Assembly: GCF_003269035.1 (NCBI RefSeq) | Contig: NZ_QLTK01000029.1 | Location: 1-64,000 of the forward strand | Source of the DNA: Paraburkholderia bryophila | Lineage (GTDB): Bacteria > Pseudomonadota > Gammaproteobacteria > Burkholderiales > Burkholderiaceae | Direction: 5' to 3' | Length of the DNA: 64,000 bases | Part shown: piece after piece, positions 16,415-25,203 of the stretch | Layout: each line of letters starts with the position of its first letter | How positions within the stretch are numbered: position 1 is the stretch's first letter | Translations under genes and position numbers: made by a program | The notes under the pieces: generated by a model | Seen by the model: only the letters and a program-made list of their open reading frames with translations | Told to the model about the DNA's origin: nothing | Database searches by the model: none

Positions 16415-17398
16415 TTACTGCCGCGGATACAAACCCAAGGTGCTCGCGTGCAAACGCGCGAGACCGAGCAATGCATCCGTGTACGGCGTCGGCACCTCGG
16501 TCAGTTGCCCCAGCTCACGCACCGCGCCGACCAGCGCGTCGAGTTCGACCGCCTTGCCCGCCTGCACGTCCTGCAGCATCGACGTTTTCATCGCGCCGAG
16601 CTTCAGCGTGACCTCGTGCCGGTCCGCCGGCGCCTGCGCAATCGGAATCCCGAAGCGTGCGCCGATTTCCTTCGCCTCCAGCATGATGCTGGTCACGAAA
16701 TTGCGCACCAGTTCGTCGCTGAGAATCCGGTCGGTGGTGGCGCCCGTGAATGCGCTGATCGGGTTCATCGTCATGTTGCCCCACAGCTTGTACCAGACGT
16801 CGCGCTGAATCTGCTCGGACGCCGACGCGTTGAAGCCGGCTGCCGCGAGCGCAGCGGTGAGCGCCGCGACACGCTCGCTCGCGTGACCCGACGCCTCACC
16901 GATAATCAATCCATTGCCCTGGTGATGACGGATCACACCGGGCGAATCGATCATGCAACTGGCGTGCACGACACAGCCCACGGTCTGCGCGCTCGGGATC
17001 GCGGCGGCAATCGCGCCGTCGGGATCGATCGACTTCAGCCGCTTGCCCGCGAACGCCTCGCCGAGTCCGTCGCAGAACCACCACGGCACGCCGTTCATGG
17101 CCGTCAGCACGATGGTTTGCGCGTTCAGCAGCGGCGCGACATGCGCAGCCACCGACGCCATGGCCGGTCCCTTGACCGCCACCACGACGAGGTCCTGCGC
17201 GCCGAGATCGGCCGGCTGGTCGCTCACCGTGACCTTCACGGCGTGCGTTTCGCCGCCTTCGATCAAACGCAGGCCGTGCTGTTGCAAAGCGCTCAGCGTT
17301 GCGCCGCGCGCCACCACGCTGACGTCATGACCGGCCTGCGCCAGCTTCACGCCCATCCAGCCGCCGATCGCGCCGGCGCCGTAGATTGCTACTTTCAT
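16415..17398 (-). CDS. 2-dehydropantoate 2-reductase family protein (PanE/ApbA)
   Basis: A 327-residue NADPH-dependent oxidoreductase. The N-terminal Rossmann motif is VAIYGAGAIGGWMGVKLAQ, and DLVVVAVKGPAM is the typical third strand. The family Lys/Asn/Ser/Asp set appears in KLWGNMTMNPISAFTG. True PanE makes pantoate for coenzyme A. This copy is the last gene of a tyrB/class II aldolase operon, so it may instead reduce another 2-oxo acid. It lies 69 bp after the aldolase gene. Confidence 0.85.
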   Translation of the reverse strand: MKVAIYGAGAIGGWMGVKLAQAGHDVSVVARGATLSALQQHGLRLIEGGETHAVKVTVSDQPADLGAQDLVVVAVKGPAMASVAAHVAPLLNAQTIVLTAMNGVPWWFCDGLGEAFAGKRLKSIDPDGAIAAAIPSAQTVGCVVHASCMIDSPGVIRHHQGNGLIIGEASGHASERVAALTAALAAAGFNASASEQIQRDVWYKLWGNMTMNPISAFTGATTDRILSDELVRNFVTSIMLEAKEIGARFGIPIAQAPADRHEVTLKLGAMKTSMLQDVQAGKAVELDALVGAVRELGQLTEVPTPYTDALLGLARLHASTLGLYPRQ

Positions 17399-17467
17399 CG
17401 GTTGAATCCCTGTTTGTGCTCGCGCTGAGGCGGCGTTATTTCCACGTTGTTTCTGTGTTTTTCCACG

Positions 17468-18259
17468 TTATTCCTTATAGCTCGCGTCGATGCGGTCGAC
17501 CTTGCGCACCAGCGCGTCGAACACGTCCTGTCCCGCGCCGTGACGTGGGTCGAACTGTAGCGCGTCGCGCGAGCAGCGGATCGCGACTTCTTCCGGAATC
17601 GGCCGCGCGCGGCCCATCGAAAAGGTCGCCATCTGGATCTCGCAGGCGCGATTGAGCGTCCACAGCATGGCAAATGTTTGCGGCAGCGTATGGCCCCACG
17701 CCAGCAGTCCATGATTGCGCAGAATCACCGCCTGCTTGTTGCCGATATGGTCGAGCAGCCGAGGCCCCTCTTCCGCATGCACCGTGATGCCCTCGAAGTC
17801 GTGATACGCGACACGGTCGTGCAATTGCGCGCTATAGAAGTTGGTCTGCTGCAAGCCCTCCTCCAGACACGCCACGGCGACGCCCGCCGTGGTGTGCGTG
17901 TGCATGACGCAATGCGCGTCGGGCAAACCTTCGTGAATCGCCGCGTGCACCACGAACCCGGCCGGATTCACCGGATACGGCGAATGATCGAGCACGCGTC
18001 CGTGCGCGTCGATCTTCACGAGATTGCTCGCCGTCACCTCGCTATAGTGCAAGCCGAACGGATTGATCAGGAAATGCCGCTCGCCACCGCTCACGCTCGC
18101 CGGGACCCGCAACGTGATGTGGTTGTAGATCATCTCGGTCCAGCCGAGCATGTCGAAAATGCGATAGCACGCCGCCAGTTGCACGCGCGCGTGCCATTCG
18201 TCGGGATGCACCGCGGCGGCCTTCGGCAGGCTCGCCGGTTCGAGTTCGAGGGTGGTCAT
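17468..18259 (-). CDS. Class II aldolase/adducin family protein
   Basis: A 263-residue protein of the aldolase II/adducin fold. Zinc-binding histidines are visible in CVMHTHTTAGVAVACLEEG and in ILRNHGLLAWG. FLINPFGLHYSEVTASNLVKID is the family substrate loop. Members cleave or epimerise sugar phosphates, but many in Burkholderia sit in amino-acid or aromatic operons with unknown roles. It lies between tyrB-type and panE-type genes on the same strand (82 and 69 bp spacing), so one transcript is likely. Confidence 0.85.
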   Translation of the reverse strand: MTTLELEPASLPKAAAVHPDEWHARVQLAACYRIFDMLGWTEMIYNHITLRVPASVSGGERHFLINPFGLHYSEVTASNLVKIDAHGRVLDHSPYPVNPAGFVVHAAIHEGLPDAHCVMHTHTTAGVAVACLEEGLQQTNFYSAQLHDRVAYHDFEGITVHAEEGPRLLDHIGNKQAVILRNHGLLAWGHTLPQTFAMLWTLNRACEIQMATFSMGRARPIPEEVAIRCSRDALQFDPRHGAGQDVFDALVRKVDRIDASYKE

Positions 18260-18341
18260 GAGGATCTCCGGGGTTATCTTTTTGGCTTATGGGTTCGGCT
18301 TGTGCTTCTGTGCGCGTTTCTGCTCGGGTAATCCGGGACCG

Positions 18342-19541
18342 TTACGCGCCCGACACCACGGCCGCGATCGACGAGGCCACATACTCCGCATTGCGTGCGT
18401 TCAGCCCCGCCACGCACATGCGTCCCGAGCGCAACACATACACCGCGTATTCGCTGCGCAGACGTTCGACCTGGCTTTCGCTCAAGCCCGTGTAGGTGAA
18501 CATGCCGCGTTGCGCAACGTAACGCGCGCGCATTACTTCGTCGACACGGCCGGCCAGTCCGCTGTGGATCGTGCCGCGCATCGCCAGAATCCGCTCGCGC
18601 ATGGTGGCGAGTTCGGCTTCCCAGGAGGCGCGCAAGGTCGCGTCGGCAAGCACGTTGGCGACCAGCCGCGCGCCGTGCGTCGGCGGATTGCTGTAGTTCG
18701 CGCGCACCGTGGCACTCAATTGGCCGAGTACGCGGCCCGCTTCTGCCGCGCTGCGGCACACCACGCTCAACGTACCGACCCGTTCACCGTACAGCGAAAA
18801 ATTCTTCGAGAACGAGCTGGCGGCGATCAGCGGCACGTCCGCCTCGGTCAGCAGGCGCACACTGGCGGCGTCTTCGTCGAGACCCGCGCCGAAACCCTGA
18901 TAGGCCATGTCGACGAACGCGATCAGCTTGCGGCGCTGCAACACCGGCACCAGTTCGGCCCATTGCGCCGTGCTCAGATCGACACCGGTCGGGTTATGGC
19001 AGCACGCATGCAGCAGCACGATGCTGCCTTCCGGCAAGCGGCCGATGGTGTCGAGCATGTCGGCGAAACGCAAGCCGCCGGTTTGCTCGTCGTAATACGG
19101 ATAGGTGTTGACGGTGAGCCCCGCGCCTTCGAACACGACCCGATGATTTTCCCAGCTCGGATCGCTGATCCAGATCTGCGCGCCTGGAAAATAGCGCGTC
19201 AGGAAATCGGCACCGACCTTCAGCGCGCCCGACCCGCCAATGGTCTGTAGCGTCGCGATGCGGCCCGCGGCGCGTGCCTCGCTGTCGGCCCCGAACACGA
19301 GCGTCTGCGCACCGTCGCGGTAGAGCGGCAAGCCCGACATAGGCAGATAGGAACGCGGGCCGATGGCGTCGAGCAGCGCGGTTTCGGCGCGGCGCACCGC
19401 GTCCATGACCGGCAGCTTGCCGGCGTCGTCGAAATAAATGCCGATGCTCAGATTAACCTTGGTGGGCCGCGGATCGAGTTGAAAGTCCTCGTTCAGGCTC
19501 AAGATCGGGTCGCCGGGATAGGCGGGAATACGGTCGAACAT
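18342..19541 (-). CDS. tyrB: Aromatic/aspartate aminotransferase (TyrB type)
   Basis: A 399-residue PLP enzyme of aminotransferase class I. The N-terminus (FDRIPAYPGDPILSLNEDF) is typical of bacterial AspC/TyrB. SYLPMSGLPLYRDG precedes the domain boundary, HACCHNPTGVD contains the PLP-contacting Asn, and the Schiff-base Lys is in ASSFSKNFSLYGERVG. It would transaminate aromatic amino acids or aspartate with 2-oxoglutarate. It heads the operon that continues into the aldolase and panE-type genes and is divergent from a LysR gene, its probable regulator. Confidence 0.9.
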   Translation of the reverse strand: MFDRIPAYPGDPILSLNEDFQLDPRPTKVNLSIGIYFDDAGKLPVMDAVRRAETALLDAIGPRSYLPMSGLPLYRDGAQTLVFGADSEARAAGRIATLQTIGGSGALKVGADFLTRYFPGAQIWISDPSWENHRVVFEGAGLTVNTYPYYDEQTGGLRFADMLDTIGRLPEGSIVLLHACCHNPTGVDLSTAQWAELVPVLQRRKLIAFVDMAYQGFGAGLDEDAASVRLLTEADVPLIAASSFSKNFSLYGERVGTLSVVCRSAAEAGRVLGQLSATVRANYSNPPTHGARLVANVLADATLRASWEAELATMRERILAMRGTIHSGLAGRVDEVMRARYVAQRGMFTYTGLSESQVERLRSEYAVYVLRSGRMCVAGLNARNAEYVASSIAAVVSGA

Positions 19542-19786
19542 GGCAATTCCTTGTATGCGGCCTCGATGCGACGTCGTACGTGGTACGTGCTACGGCGTCG
19601 GTCCTTCGATACGGCCTCGATTAGCGGTCGATTCTCGCTGCAGCCCGTCCGGCGCCCAGCATTCACGCTGGACAGCGCGCGGCCGACCTCGGAGCGAGAC
19701 GGAAGTCTAAGCGGCTTTGGCGGCTTGCGTCGATCAGGAGAAGTCTCAGCTAACGGCGCGCTGCACACAATCAATCGATTTTTCAC

Positions 19787-19811
19787 GATTCGTAAGTTTT
19801 TCTTTAGAATC
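19787..19811. promoter_or_regulatory. Inverted repeat upstream of the LysR gene
   Basis: GATTC (19787-19791) and GAATC (19807-19811) face each other 15 bp apart in an AT-rich stretch directly before the LysR start at 19817. A T-N11-A LysR-type core can be drawn inside. This is a candidate autoregulatory site, also within reach of the divergent tyrB promoter. Confidence 0.4.
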
Positions 19812-19816
19812 GACGG

Positions 19817-20758
19817 ATGCCCCTCACCCGCGCCACCCTCCGCCAGTTCGAAGCCTTTCTTGCCATTGTCGATTTGCATAGCATCGGCGCGGCGGCGGAG
19901 CGGCTCGGGCTGACCTCGTCGGCAGTCAGCCAGTTGCTGGCCGAACTGGAAACCGAACTCGGCTTTCGGCTGTTCGACCGCACCACGCGGCGCGTCGATC
20001 TGTCGAGCGCGGGGCAGGACTTCTTATCGTCGGCGGAATCGGTGTTGCGGCACGTACGCGCCGCCGCTCAAACCGCCGACGATATCCGCAACCGCGCCGC
20101 CGGTATCGTGCGGGTCGGCGCGCCGCTGGTGCTGGCGGCCACCGCGCTGCCCGCCGCCATCGCCGACTACGCGCGCGACAAACCGAAGGTGGTCGTGCGC
20201 ATTTACGACACCGTGGTCGAGCAACTGGTGGAGCGCGTGGAAAGCGGCGACGTGGATCTCGCGATCGGCCCCGACCGGCAAAGCGGCACGCGCGTGCGCT
20301 GCGATCCGGCGTTCGCGAGCCCCTGGGTGATGTGGTGCGCGCCGACACATCTGCTGAATGCACGGCGCCGGGTGCAATGGCAGCATCTGCGCGAGGTGCC
20401 GATCGTCGCCACCGGCCGCGATCACGAGCGTGCGGTCGAACAGATGCTGGCCAATCTGCCGCCGGAGGCCCGCATCATTCCGATGGACGTGGTGGACAAC
20501 GTCACCACGGCATTCGGGCTGGCATCGCAAGGGCTGGCGGTGACGCTCGCGCCGGCGTATGTCGCGCCGCTCGCACGCACGTTCGGGCTGGTGATGAAGC
20601 GGATCGTCGATCCGGAAACGATCCGCGAGGTGTGCGTGTACCGCGCCACGGAGCGCGCGTTGTCGCCGCCCGCCGACGGTTTCGCGGATTTCATCGTGCC
20701 GTGGCTGAAACGTTGGGACCGTGAGACGCAGGCGCAAGCGCGAACCAGGCGAGCGTGA
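19817..20758 (+). CDS. LysR-family transcriptional regulator
   Basis: A 313-residue regulator. The winged helix-turn-helix occupies residues 1-65 (RQFEAFLAIVDLHSIGAAAERLGLTSSAVSQLL), followed by a linker helix and a two-lobed effector-binding domain (LVLAATALPAAIADYARDKP onward). It is divergent from the tyrB operon, 275 bp apart, the standard LysR target arrangement. The gene ends in TGA at 20756-20758, directly abutting the stop codon of the convergent LuxR-type gene. Confidence 0.9.
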   Translation: MPLTRATLRQFEAFLAIVDLHSIGAAAERLGLTSSAVSQLLAELETELGFRLFDRTTRRVDLSSAGQDFLSSAESVLRHVRAAAQTADDIRNRAAGIVRVGAPLVLAATALPAAIADYARDKPKVVVRIYDTVVEQLVERVESGDVDLAIGPDRQSGTRVRCDPAFASPWVMWCAPTHLLNARRRVQWQHLREVPIVATGRDHERAVEQMLANLPPEARIIPMDVVDNVTTAFGLASQGLAVTLAPAYVAPLARTFGLVMKRIVDPETIREVCVYRATERALSPPADGFADFIVPWLKRWDRETQAQARTRRA

Positions 20759-21577
20759 TCAACCGCACTCAGGCGACAGACACAGCGCGAACAATTGCCG
20801 CTGACTCGAAATGCCGAGCCGCGCATAGGCACGCTTCTGATAGGTGATCACGCTGGCCGGTTTAATGCCCATCTGCAATGCGATTTCCGCGGCGGCGCCG
20901 CCTTCGAGCGTGCCGCGCAGGACATCGAGCTCACGCAAGGTCAGCGCCGGGCACTCGCGCCGTACGCGTGCGAGCATCGCGGCCGCCGGCCCTTGCTGAT
21001 ACTGCCCGTTCAGCGCGTAGTGGCTCTTCGCCGCATGCGCGAAAAGCGGCGCAACGCGTTCCACCTGCTCCAGTTCGCCTGGTTGAAACACACCATACGC
21101 GCTGTCGCGATACAGATTGATGGAGAGCCACACATGTTCCATGGGTTGCACCAGCAACGACAAGCGGTCGGACACGTTCGGCTGCGCGTAACAGGCAGCC
21201 CGATAGGCTTCGTTTTCGATCTCGGCGCTTTGCTGCTGATGCAACACGAGCGCGTCGCGCGAATGTCGCTGCGGCGCACGTTCGATGATCGCGCGGTTGC
21301 CGTCCAGCGCATAGAAATGCGTGGCGTAGCGATCGGCGACGTCGCGCAGAAAGCGTCCCCCGCGATGATCCGCCGCCGACACCGTGCGCGGTCTGGCGTC
21401 GAATTCGTAGGCGAAGACGGTGCACTGCGAAACCGGCAGCGTATCGCCGACGATCTTCAGCATGCTGGCCGCGAGCGCATCCGGGTCGGCCTGCGAGATC
21501 GCCATGACGAGGTCGGTAGCACGCAACGTGCTGAGTTGTCCGCTTCCGTGCGGTGCGGCGAGGCGCCAGGAACGCAT
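20759..21577 (-). CDS. LuxR-type HTH transcriptional regulator
   Basis: A 272-residue protein with a C-terminal LuxR-type helix-turn-helix: CPALTLRELDVLRGTLEGG, then AAEIALQMGIKPASVITY and RLGISSQRQLFAL. The N-terminal 180 residues show no receiver domain and no clear autoinducer-binding signature. They resemble a GAF-like sensor of unknown ligand. The start is ATG 21577. It is monocistronic and its stop abuts that of the convergent LysR gene. Confidence 0.85.
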   Translation of the reverse strand: MRSWRLAAPHGSGQLSTLRATDLVMAISQADPDALAASMLKIVGDTLPVSQCTVFAYEFDARPRTVSAADHRGGRFLRDVADRYATHFYALDGNRAIIERAPQRHSRDALVLHQQQSAEIENEAYRAACYAQPNVSDRLSLLVQPMEHVWLSINLYRDSAYGVFQPGELEQVERVAPLFAHAAKSHYALNGQYQQGPAAAMLARVRRECPALTLRELDVLRGTLEGGAAAEIALQMGIKPASVITYQKRAYARLGISSQRQLFALCLSPECG

Positions 21578-21674
21578 GATGAGATTCGGCTCGTGCGGCG
21601 TAGATAGGGATCCGCCAAGCGTAGCACAGCGGCTACCGGCGGCCTGCTAACGCGGCGGCCGTTTCGGCCCGGCG

Positions 21675-22565
21675 CTAAAGCTGCCACAGCTTGACCGCCA
21701 GAAAATCCACCAGCAGGCGCGTTCGCTGCGGCAGCCGCCGCGTTTTCACCCACATTGCGTGCAGCGGCAGCGGCGCAAGCTGGAAATCCGGCAATAGCAC
21801 TTCCACGCTGCCCGCCTCGACCCACTCCTGAATCTGCCAGTAGGCGGCCACGCCGATGCCCATGCCGCCGAGCACGCCGGCGTTGACCGCGGCAACCTGA
21901 TTGCTGTCGAAGCGGCCCGACACGGTCACCGCGATCTCCTCGCCGCCGGGCGCGTTGAGCAGCCAGCGTCCCGGATGCGGGCCGCCGGTCCGCACCACGC
22001 ATTCATGCTTGAGGAGGTCGCGCGGATGAGCCGGCCTGCCGTGCTCCGCGAGATACGCGGGCGCGGCGAACACCACGCGCCGCAGCGTGCCGATACGCCG
22101 CGCGATCAGACGCGAATCGGGCGTGTCGCCGATCCGGATCGTCACGTCCGCGCCGGTTTCGGCGGGATCGCGATAGTCGTCGCTCAGATCCAGCGAGAGC
22201 GTCAGTTGCCGATGACGCTGCAAAAACTCCGCCACGAGCGGTGCGACGAATTTCGGTCCGAACAGCGTGGGCGCGTTGACGTGCAGCCGGCCGCTGAGCT
22301 GATGCGCTTCTTCGGCCAGCTCCGTGCGCGCCAGCTCCAGTTCGCTCAGCGCGCCTTTGACGCGCTCGTAGAAGCGCATGCCCGCCGCGCTCGGCTGCGA
22401 GGTGCGGGTGGTGCGCACGATCAGCGTAAAGCCGTGCGCGCGTTCGAGCATTTGCAGCGAGCGGCTCACCGCCTGCAATGAACGGCCGAGCCGGCGCGCG
22501 GCGCTCGTCAGACTGCCCTCCTCGACGATCGCCACCAGAGCTTCGAGATCGCGCAGCGCGTCCAT
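21675..22565 (-). CDS. LysR-family transcriptional regulator (CrgA/AaeR-like subgroup)
   Basis: A 296-residue LysR protein. The DNA-binding domain reads DLEALVAIVEEGSLTSAARR and LGRSLQAVSRSLQMLE. The effector domain has LHVNAPTLFGPKFVAPLV and DVTIRIGDTPDSRLIARRIG, typical of the large subgroup that controls neighbouring exporters and oxidoreductases. ATG 22565 is chosen; the upstream extension to 22754 overlaps the MFS gene and lacks family similarity. It is divergent from the MFS exporter, its likely target. Confidence 0.9.
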   Translation of the reverse strand: MDALRDLEALVAIVEEGSLTSAARRLGRSLQAVSRSLQMLERAHGFTLIVRTTRTSQPSAAGMRFYERVKGALSELELARTELAEEAHQLSGRLHVNAPTLFGPKFVAPLVAEFLQRHRQLTLSLDLSDDYRDPAETGADVTIRIGDTPDSRLIARRIGTLRRVVFAAPAYLAEHGRPAHPRDLLKHECVVRTGGPHPGRWLLNAPGGEEIAVTVSGRFDSNQVAAVNAGVLGGMGIGVAAYWQIQEWVEAGSVEVLLPDFQLAPLPLHAMWVKTRRLPQRTRLLVDFLAVKLWQL

Positions 22566-22671
22566 GGTCGATTCTCCCGAATAGCGTGAGGATGTATCGC
22601 ACGTGGTGCGAATTGTGTTTACCGGACGTGAGAGTAGCATCCTCTGCACCGTCCCTTGCTGCGAGACCACG

Positions 22672-23910
22672 ATGGATTCATCCGCAATCGAATGTCCGCC
22701 GGCGCGCCCCCCCGAAAGCCGCACCGCCGTGCCGCCGGAACAGAGCGTGCCCACCGCCCGCTTCGCCGCGATGGTCGCGGTCGCGGTGTTACCGCTCTAC
22801 GCGTCGCAAACGCTGATCGGTCCACTGGATGCGTCGTTGCATCTCGGCGCGTGGACCACGCTCGTCACCGCGTTGACGTTGCTCGGCTATGCCGTGGGGC
22901 TCGTCGGCCTGGTGCCGCTGATCGACCGGCTGCCCAACCGGCCGTTGATCGCCGTGACCTTGCTCGCGCAGATTGCCTGTCTCGCGCTGACCGCCGTCGC
23001 ACCGTTCGCGCCGGTGTTTCTGGCGGCGTCGTTCGCGGTCGGCGTGACCTCGAGCGTGGTGCAGATGCTGGTGCCCGCGGCCGCTTCGCTGGCGCCGCCG
23101 GCTTCGCGCGGCAAGGTGGTCGGCAACGTGATGAGCGGCCTGATGCTCGGCATTCTGTTGTCGCGGCCGCTGGCGAGTCTGATCGGCGGCCTGATGGGTT
23201 GGCGAGCCTTTTTCGCGGCCGATTCACTGGTGCTCGCCTGTGTCGCGCTGGCTGTGGTGCCGCGTCTGCCGGACGTGCGGCCGGCCGGTGCGCCGTCGTA
23301 TGCGACACTGCTGGCGTCGATGGCACGACTGATCGCGCAGGAGCCGGTGCTGCGCCGGCGTGCGCTGTATCAAGGGCTGCTGATGGCTGGCTTCAACGTG
23401 TTCTGGAGCAGCGTGGCGATCGTCTTGACGCATGCGCCGCTCGGCCTCAACAGCAACGCGGTCGCGCTATTTGCGCTGGCCGGCGGCGGCAGCGTGTTCA
23501 TCGCGCCGCTGGCGGGCCGCGCCGGCGACCGCGGCTGGTCGAGGCGCGCCACGCTCGTCGCGCATCTGGTCGCGATGACGGCCGCGTTAGCGGCGGCATT
23601 CGCGTCGACGCCGGGGATGTCGCGCGGTGCGGCGATTGCGCTGCTGGCGATCGCGGCGTTCTTTATCGACGGCGGCGTGATCGCCGATCAGGCGCTGGGC
23701 CGGCGCGCCATCAACTTGCTCGCACCGGAGTCGCGCGGGCGCGTCAACGGGTTGTTTACCGGGCTGTTTTTTATCGGCAGCGCGATCGGCGCGACGATTG
23801 CCGGGCCGGCGCTCGCGCATTGGGGCTGGCCGGGCGTGTGCATGGTGGCGCTGGGGTTCTTCGGCGCGGCGATGAGCTTGCATCTGCGCGACAGTTTGCG
23901 AGGCGCGTGA
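22672..23910 (+). CDS. MFS transporter
   Basis: A 412-residue inner-membrane transporter with about 12 hydrophobic segments. LLGYAVGLVGLVPLIDRLPNRP is the cytoplasmic loop 2-3 motif (D-R-x-x-x-R like), and ESRGRVNGLFTGLFFIGSAIG is the matching second-half motif. Drug or metabolite efflux is most likely. ATG 22672 is chosen over GTG 22603 because the extra 23 residues are polar and overlap the LysR promoter region. Regulation by the divergent LysR protein is probable. Confidence 0.85.
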   Translation: MDSSAIECPPARPPESRTAVPPEQSVPTARFAAMVAVAVLPLYASQTLIGPLDASLHLGAWTTLVTALTLLGYAVGLVGLVPLIDRLPNRPLIAVTLLAQIACLALTAVAPFAPVFLAASFAVGVTSSVVQMLVPAAASLAPPASRGKVVGNVMSGLMLGILLSRPLASLIGGLMGWRAFFAADSLVLACVALAVVPRLPDVRPAGAPSYATLLASMARLIAQEPVLRRRALYQGLLMAGFNVFWSSVAIVLTHAPLGLNSNAVALFALAGGGSVFIAPLAGRAGDRGWSRRATLVAHLVAMTAALAAAFASTPGMSRGAAIALLAIAAFFIDGGVIADQALGRRAINLLAPESRGRVNGLFTGLFFIGSAIGATIAGPALAHWGWPGVCMVALGFFGAAMSLHLRDSLRGA

Positions 23911-23990
23911 TGGGGTTGCGTGCAGCGGCGCGATGCCGCCCAATCCGGCATCAGCTTTCCGACGCCGCGCACGCCCAATGCCAGCCGCCT

Positions 23991-24302
23991 CTAGTCCGAT
24001 CCCGGGTGATCGGACTGCTTGACCAGAAAGTCGTCGTAGCGCCGGTTCCTGATCCAGGACGGCGCACGTCCACGCCCGCTCCACGTCGCTCCGCTGACGG
24101 GGTCCCGATACTTCGTTTGCAGCGGCCGGGTCTTGTAGGTGCCGCGCCGGTCGACCCGTAACTGATTCGGCACGAGGTTGAAGAAGTTCATGACCTGACG
24201 GACATGTTCGATCGCCGCTTTCTGCTCCTGCTGCCATGCAATCAGGATCCGCTCATCGAGTTGCGCGAGTTGCTGCTTCAACGTCTTTACTCTGCTGCTC
24301 AT
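23991..24302 (-). CDS. H-NS-family nucleoid protein
   Basis: A 103-residue DNA-binding protein. The N-terminal half (KTLKQQLAQLDERILIAWQQEQKAAIEHVRQVMNF, given here as a region) is a coiled-coil oligomerisation segment. The C-terminal half has the H-NS DNA-binding core YRDPVSGATWSGRGRAPSW. H-NS proteins silence AT-rich and foreign DNA. ATG 24302 is chosen because the longer frame adds residues unlike the family. It is divergent from a TetR regulator and faces an AT-rich spacer with paired palindromes. Confidence 0.9.
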   Translation of the reverse strand: MSSRVKTLKQQLAQLDERILIAWQQEQKAAIEHVRQVMNFFNLVPNQLRVDRRGTYKTRPLQTKYRDPVSGATWSGRGRAPSWIRNRRYDDFLVKQSDHPGSD

Positions 24303-24370
24303 ACCTTGTTTCCGTAGTACACGACTGGGCGTTGCACCGCGTCCCGGTCTTTGCGATTGGCTGCATTCAC

Positions 24371-24436
24371 ATATCAAGTGAGATATGAAATTCAATCGTA
24401 ATACTAGCGAGTTGAATTTTAAATATCAACTGATAT
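24371..24436. promoter_or_regulatory. Two similar palindromes in the H-NS/TetR divergent spacer
   Basis: ATATCAAGTGAGATAT (24371-24386) and ATATCAACTGATAT (24423-24436) share the ATATCA half-site and are both palindromic. Between them AAATTCAA (24388-24395) and TTGAATTT (24412-24419) form a third inverted repeat. The second palindrome ends 10 bp before the TetR start. These are good operator candidates for TetR autoregulation. Confidence 0.6.
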
Positions 24437-24446
24437 CCTTGCGGCC

Positions 24447-25073
24447 ATGAACACGGCGACCAAACCGCAGCGGCTGAGCCGCGAAGAAAGTCGAATGCAG
24501 ACGCGCGCACAGTTGCTTGCCGCGGCGAAGCGTCTATTTGTCGACCGAGGTTTCGGCGCCACCTCGCTGCGGGATATCGCGACTGCGGCCGGCTATACGC
24601 AGGGCGCGTTCTATTCGAATTTCGCGAGTAAAGAAGAGCTGTTTGTCGAACTGATGCGCGAGCGGTCGAAGGCGCAAGTGACCGATATTGCCCGCACGCT
24701 GAGCGATCCCGCCGCGTCGGCTGAAGACATCCTGAACGCGTTGGAGGTCTGGGCCCGCACACTCGATGCCGAACCCGAGTGGTCCGTGCTGGGGGTCGAG
24801 TTCAAGCTGATGGGCCGCCGCAGTCCGGTTTTTTCAAGCGCGGTGCAGGCGCTGCTCGATGCTCACCGCGACGGCCTCGCCTATTGCATCGCGCAGATTT
24901 TCGCTCGCCTGAAAAAAGTGCCGCCCGAATCGCCCATGGTGCTGGCCACGTCGTTCATGGGACTCTCGCAAGGCCTCGCATTGCAGCGCTCGATGCTGTC
25001 CGAAGTGCCTATTGGGCACATGATCATGGTGTTTCTGCGTGGCCTGTTGGCCGCCGCACCGCGTGTGCGCTGA
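24447..25073 (+). CDS. TetR-family transcriptional regulator
   Basis: A 208-residue regulator. The helix-turn-helix covers residues about 20-65: RAQLLAAAKRLFVDRGFGAT, then SLRDIATAAGYTQGAFYSNF and FASKEELF. The C-terminal ligand domain (from about residue 75) is variable and gives no ligand clue. It likely represses its own gene through the palindromes at 24371-24436. The neighbouring secreted hydrolase, 130 bp downstream on the same strand, is a possible target. Confidence 0.9.
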   Translation: MNTATKPQRLSREESRMQTRAQLLAAAKRLFVDRGFGATSLRDIATAAGYTQGAFYSNFASKEELFVELMRERSKAQVTDIARTLSDPAASAEDILNALEVWARTLDAEPEWSVLGVEFKLMGRRSPVFSSAVQALLDAHRDGLAYCIAQIFARLKKVPPESPMVLATSFMGLSQGLALQRSMLSEVPIGHMIMVFLRGLLAAAPRVR

Positions 25074-25203
25074 GCCGTAACGAAGGCCTTGCCGCGAGCG
25101 GCTGTTGCCCTCGGAGAGCGCTCGCCGGCGGCGACGCTTTAGCGATGGAGAAGGCGTTGCGCATCGACTTTCGATTAGCGCAGCCATGACGAAGGAGACT
25201 GCC

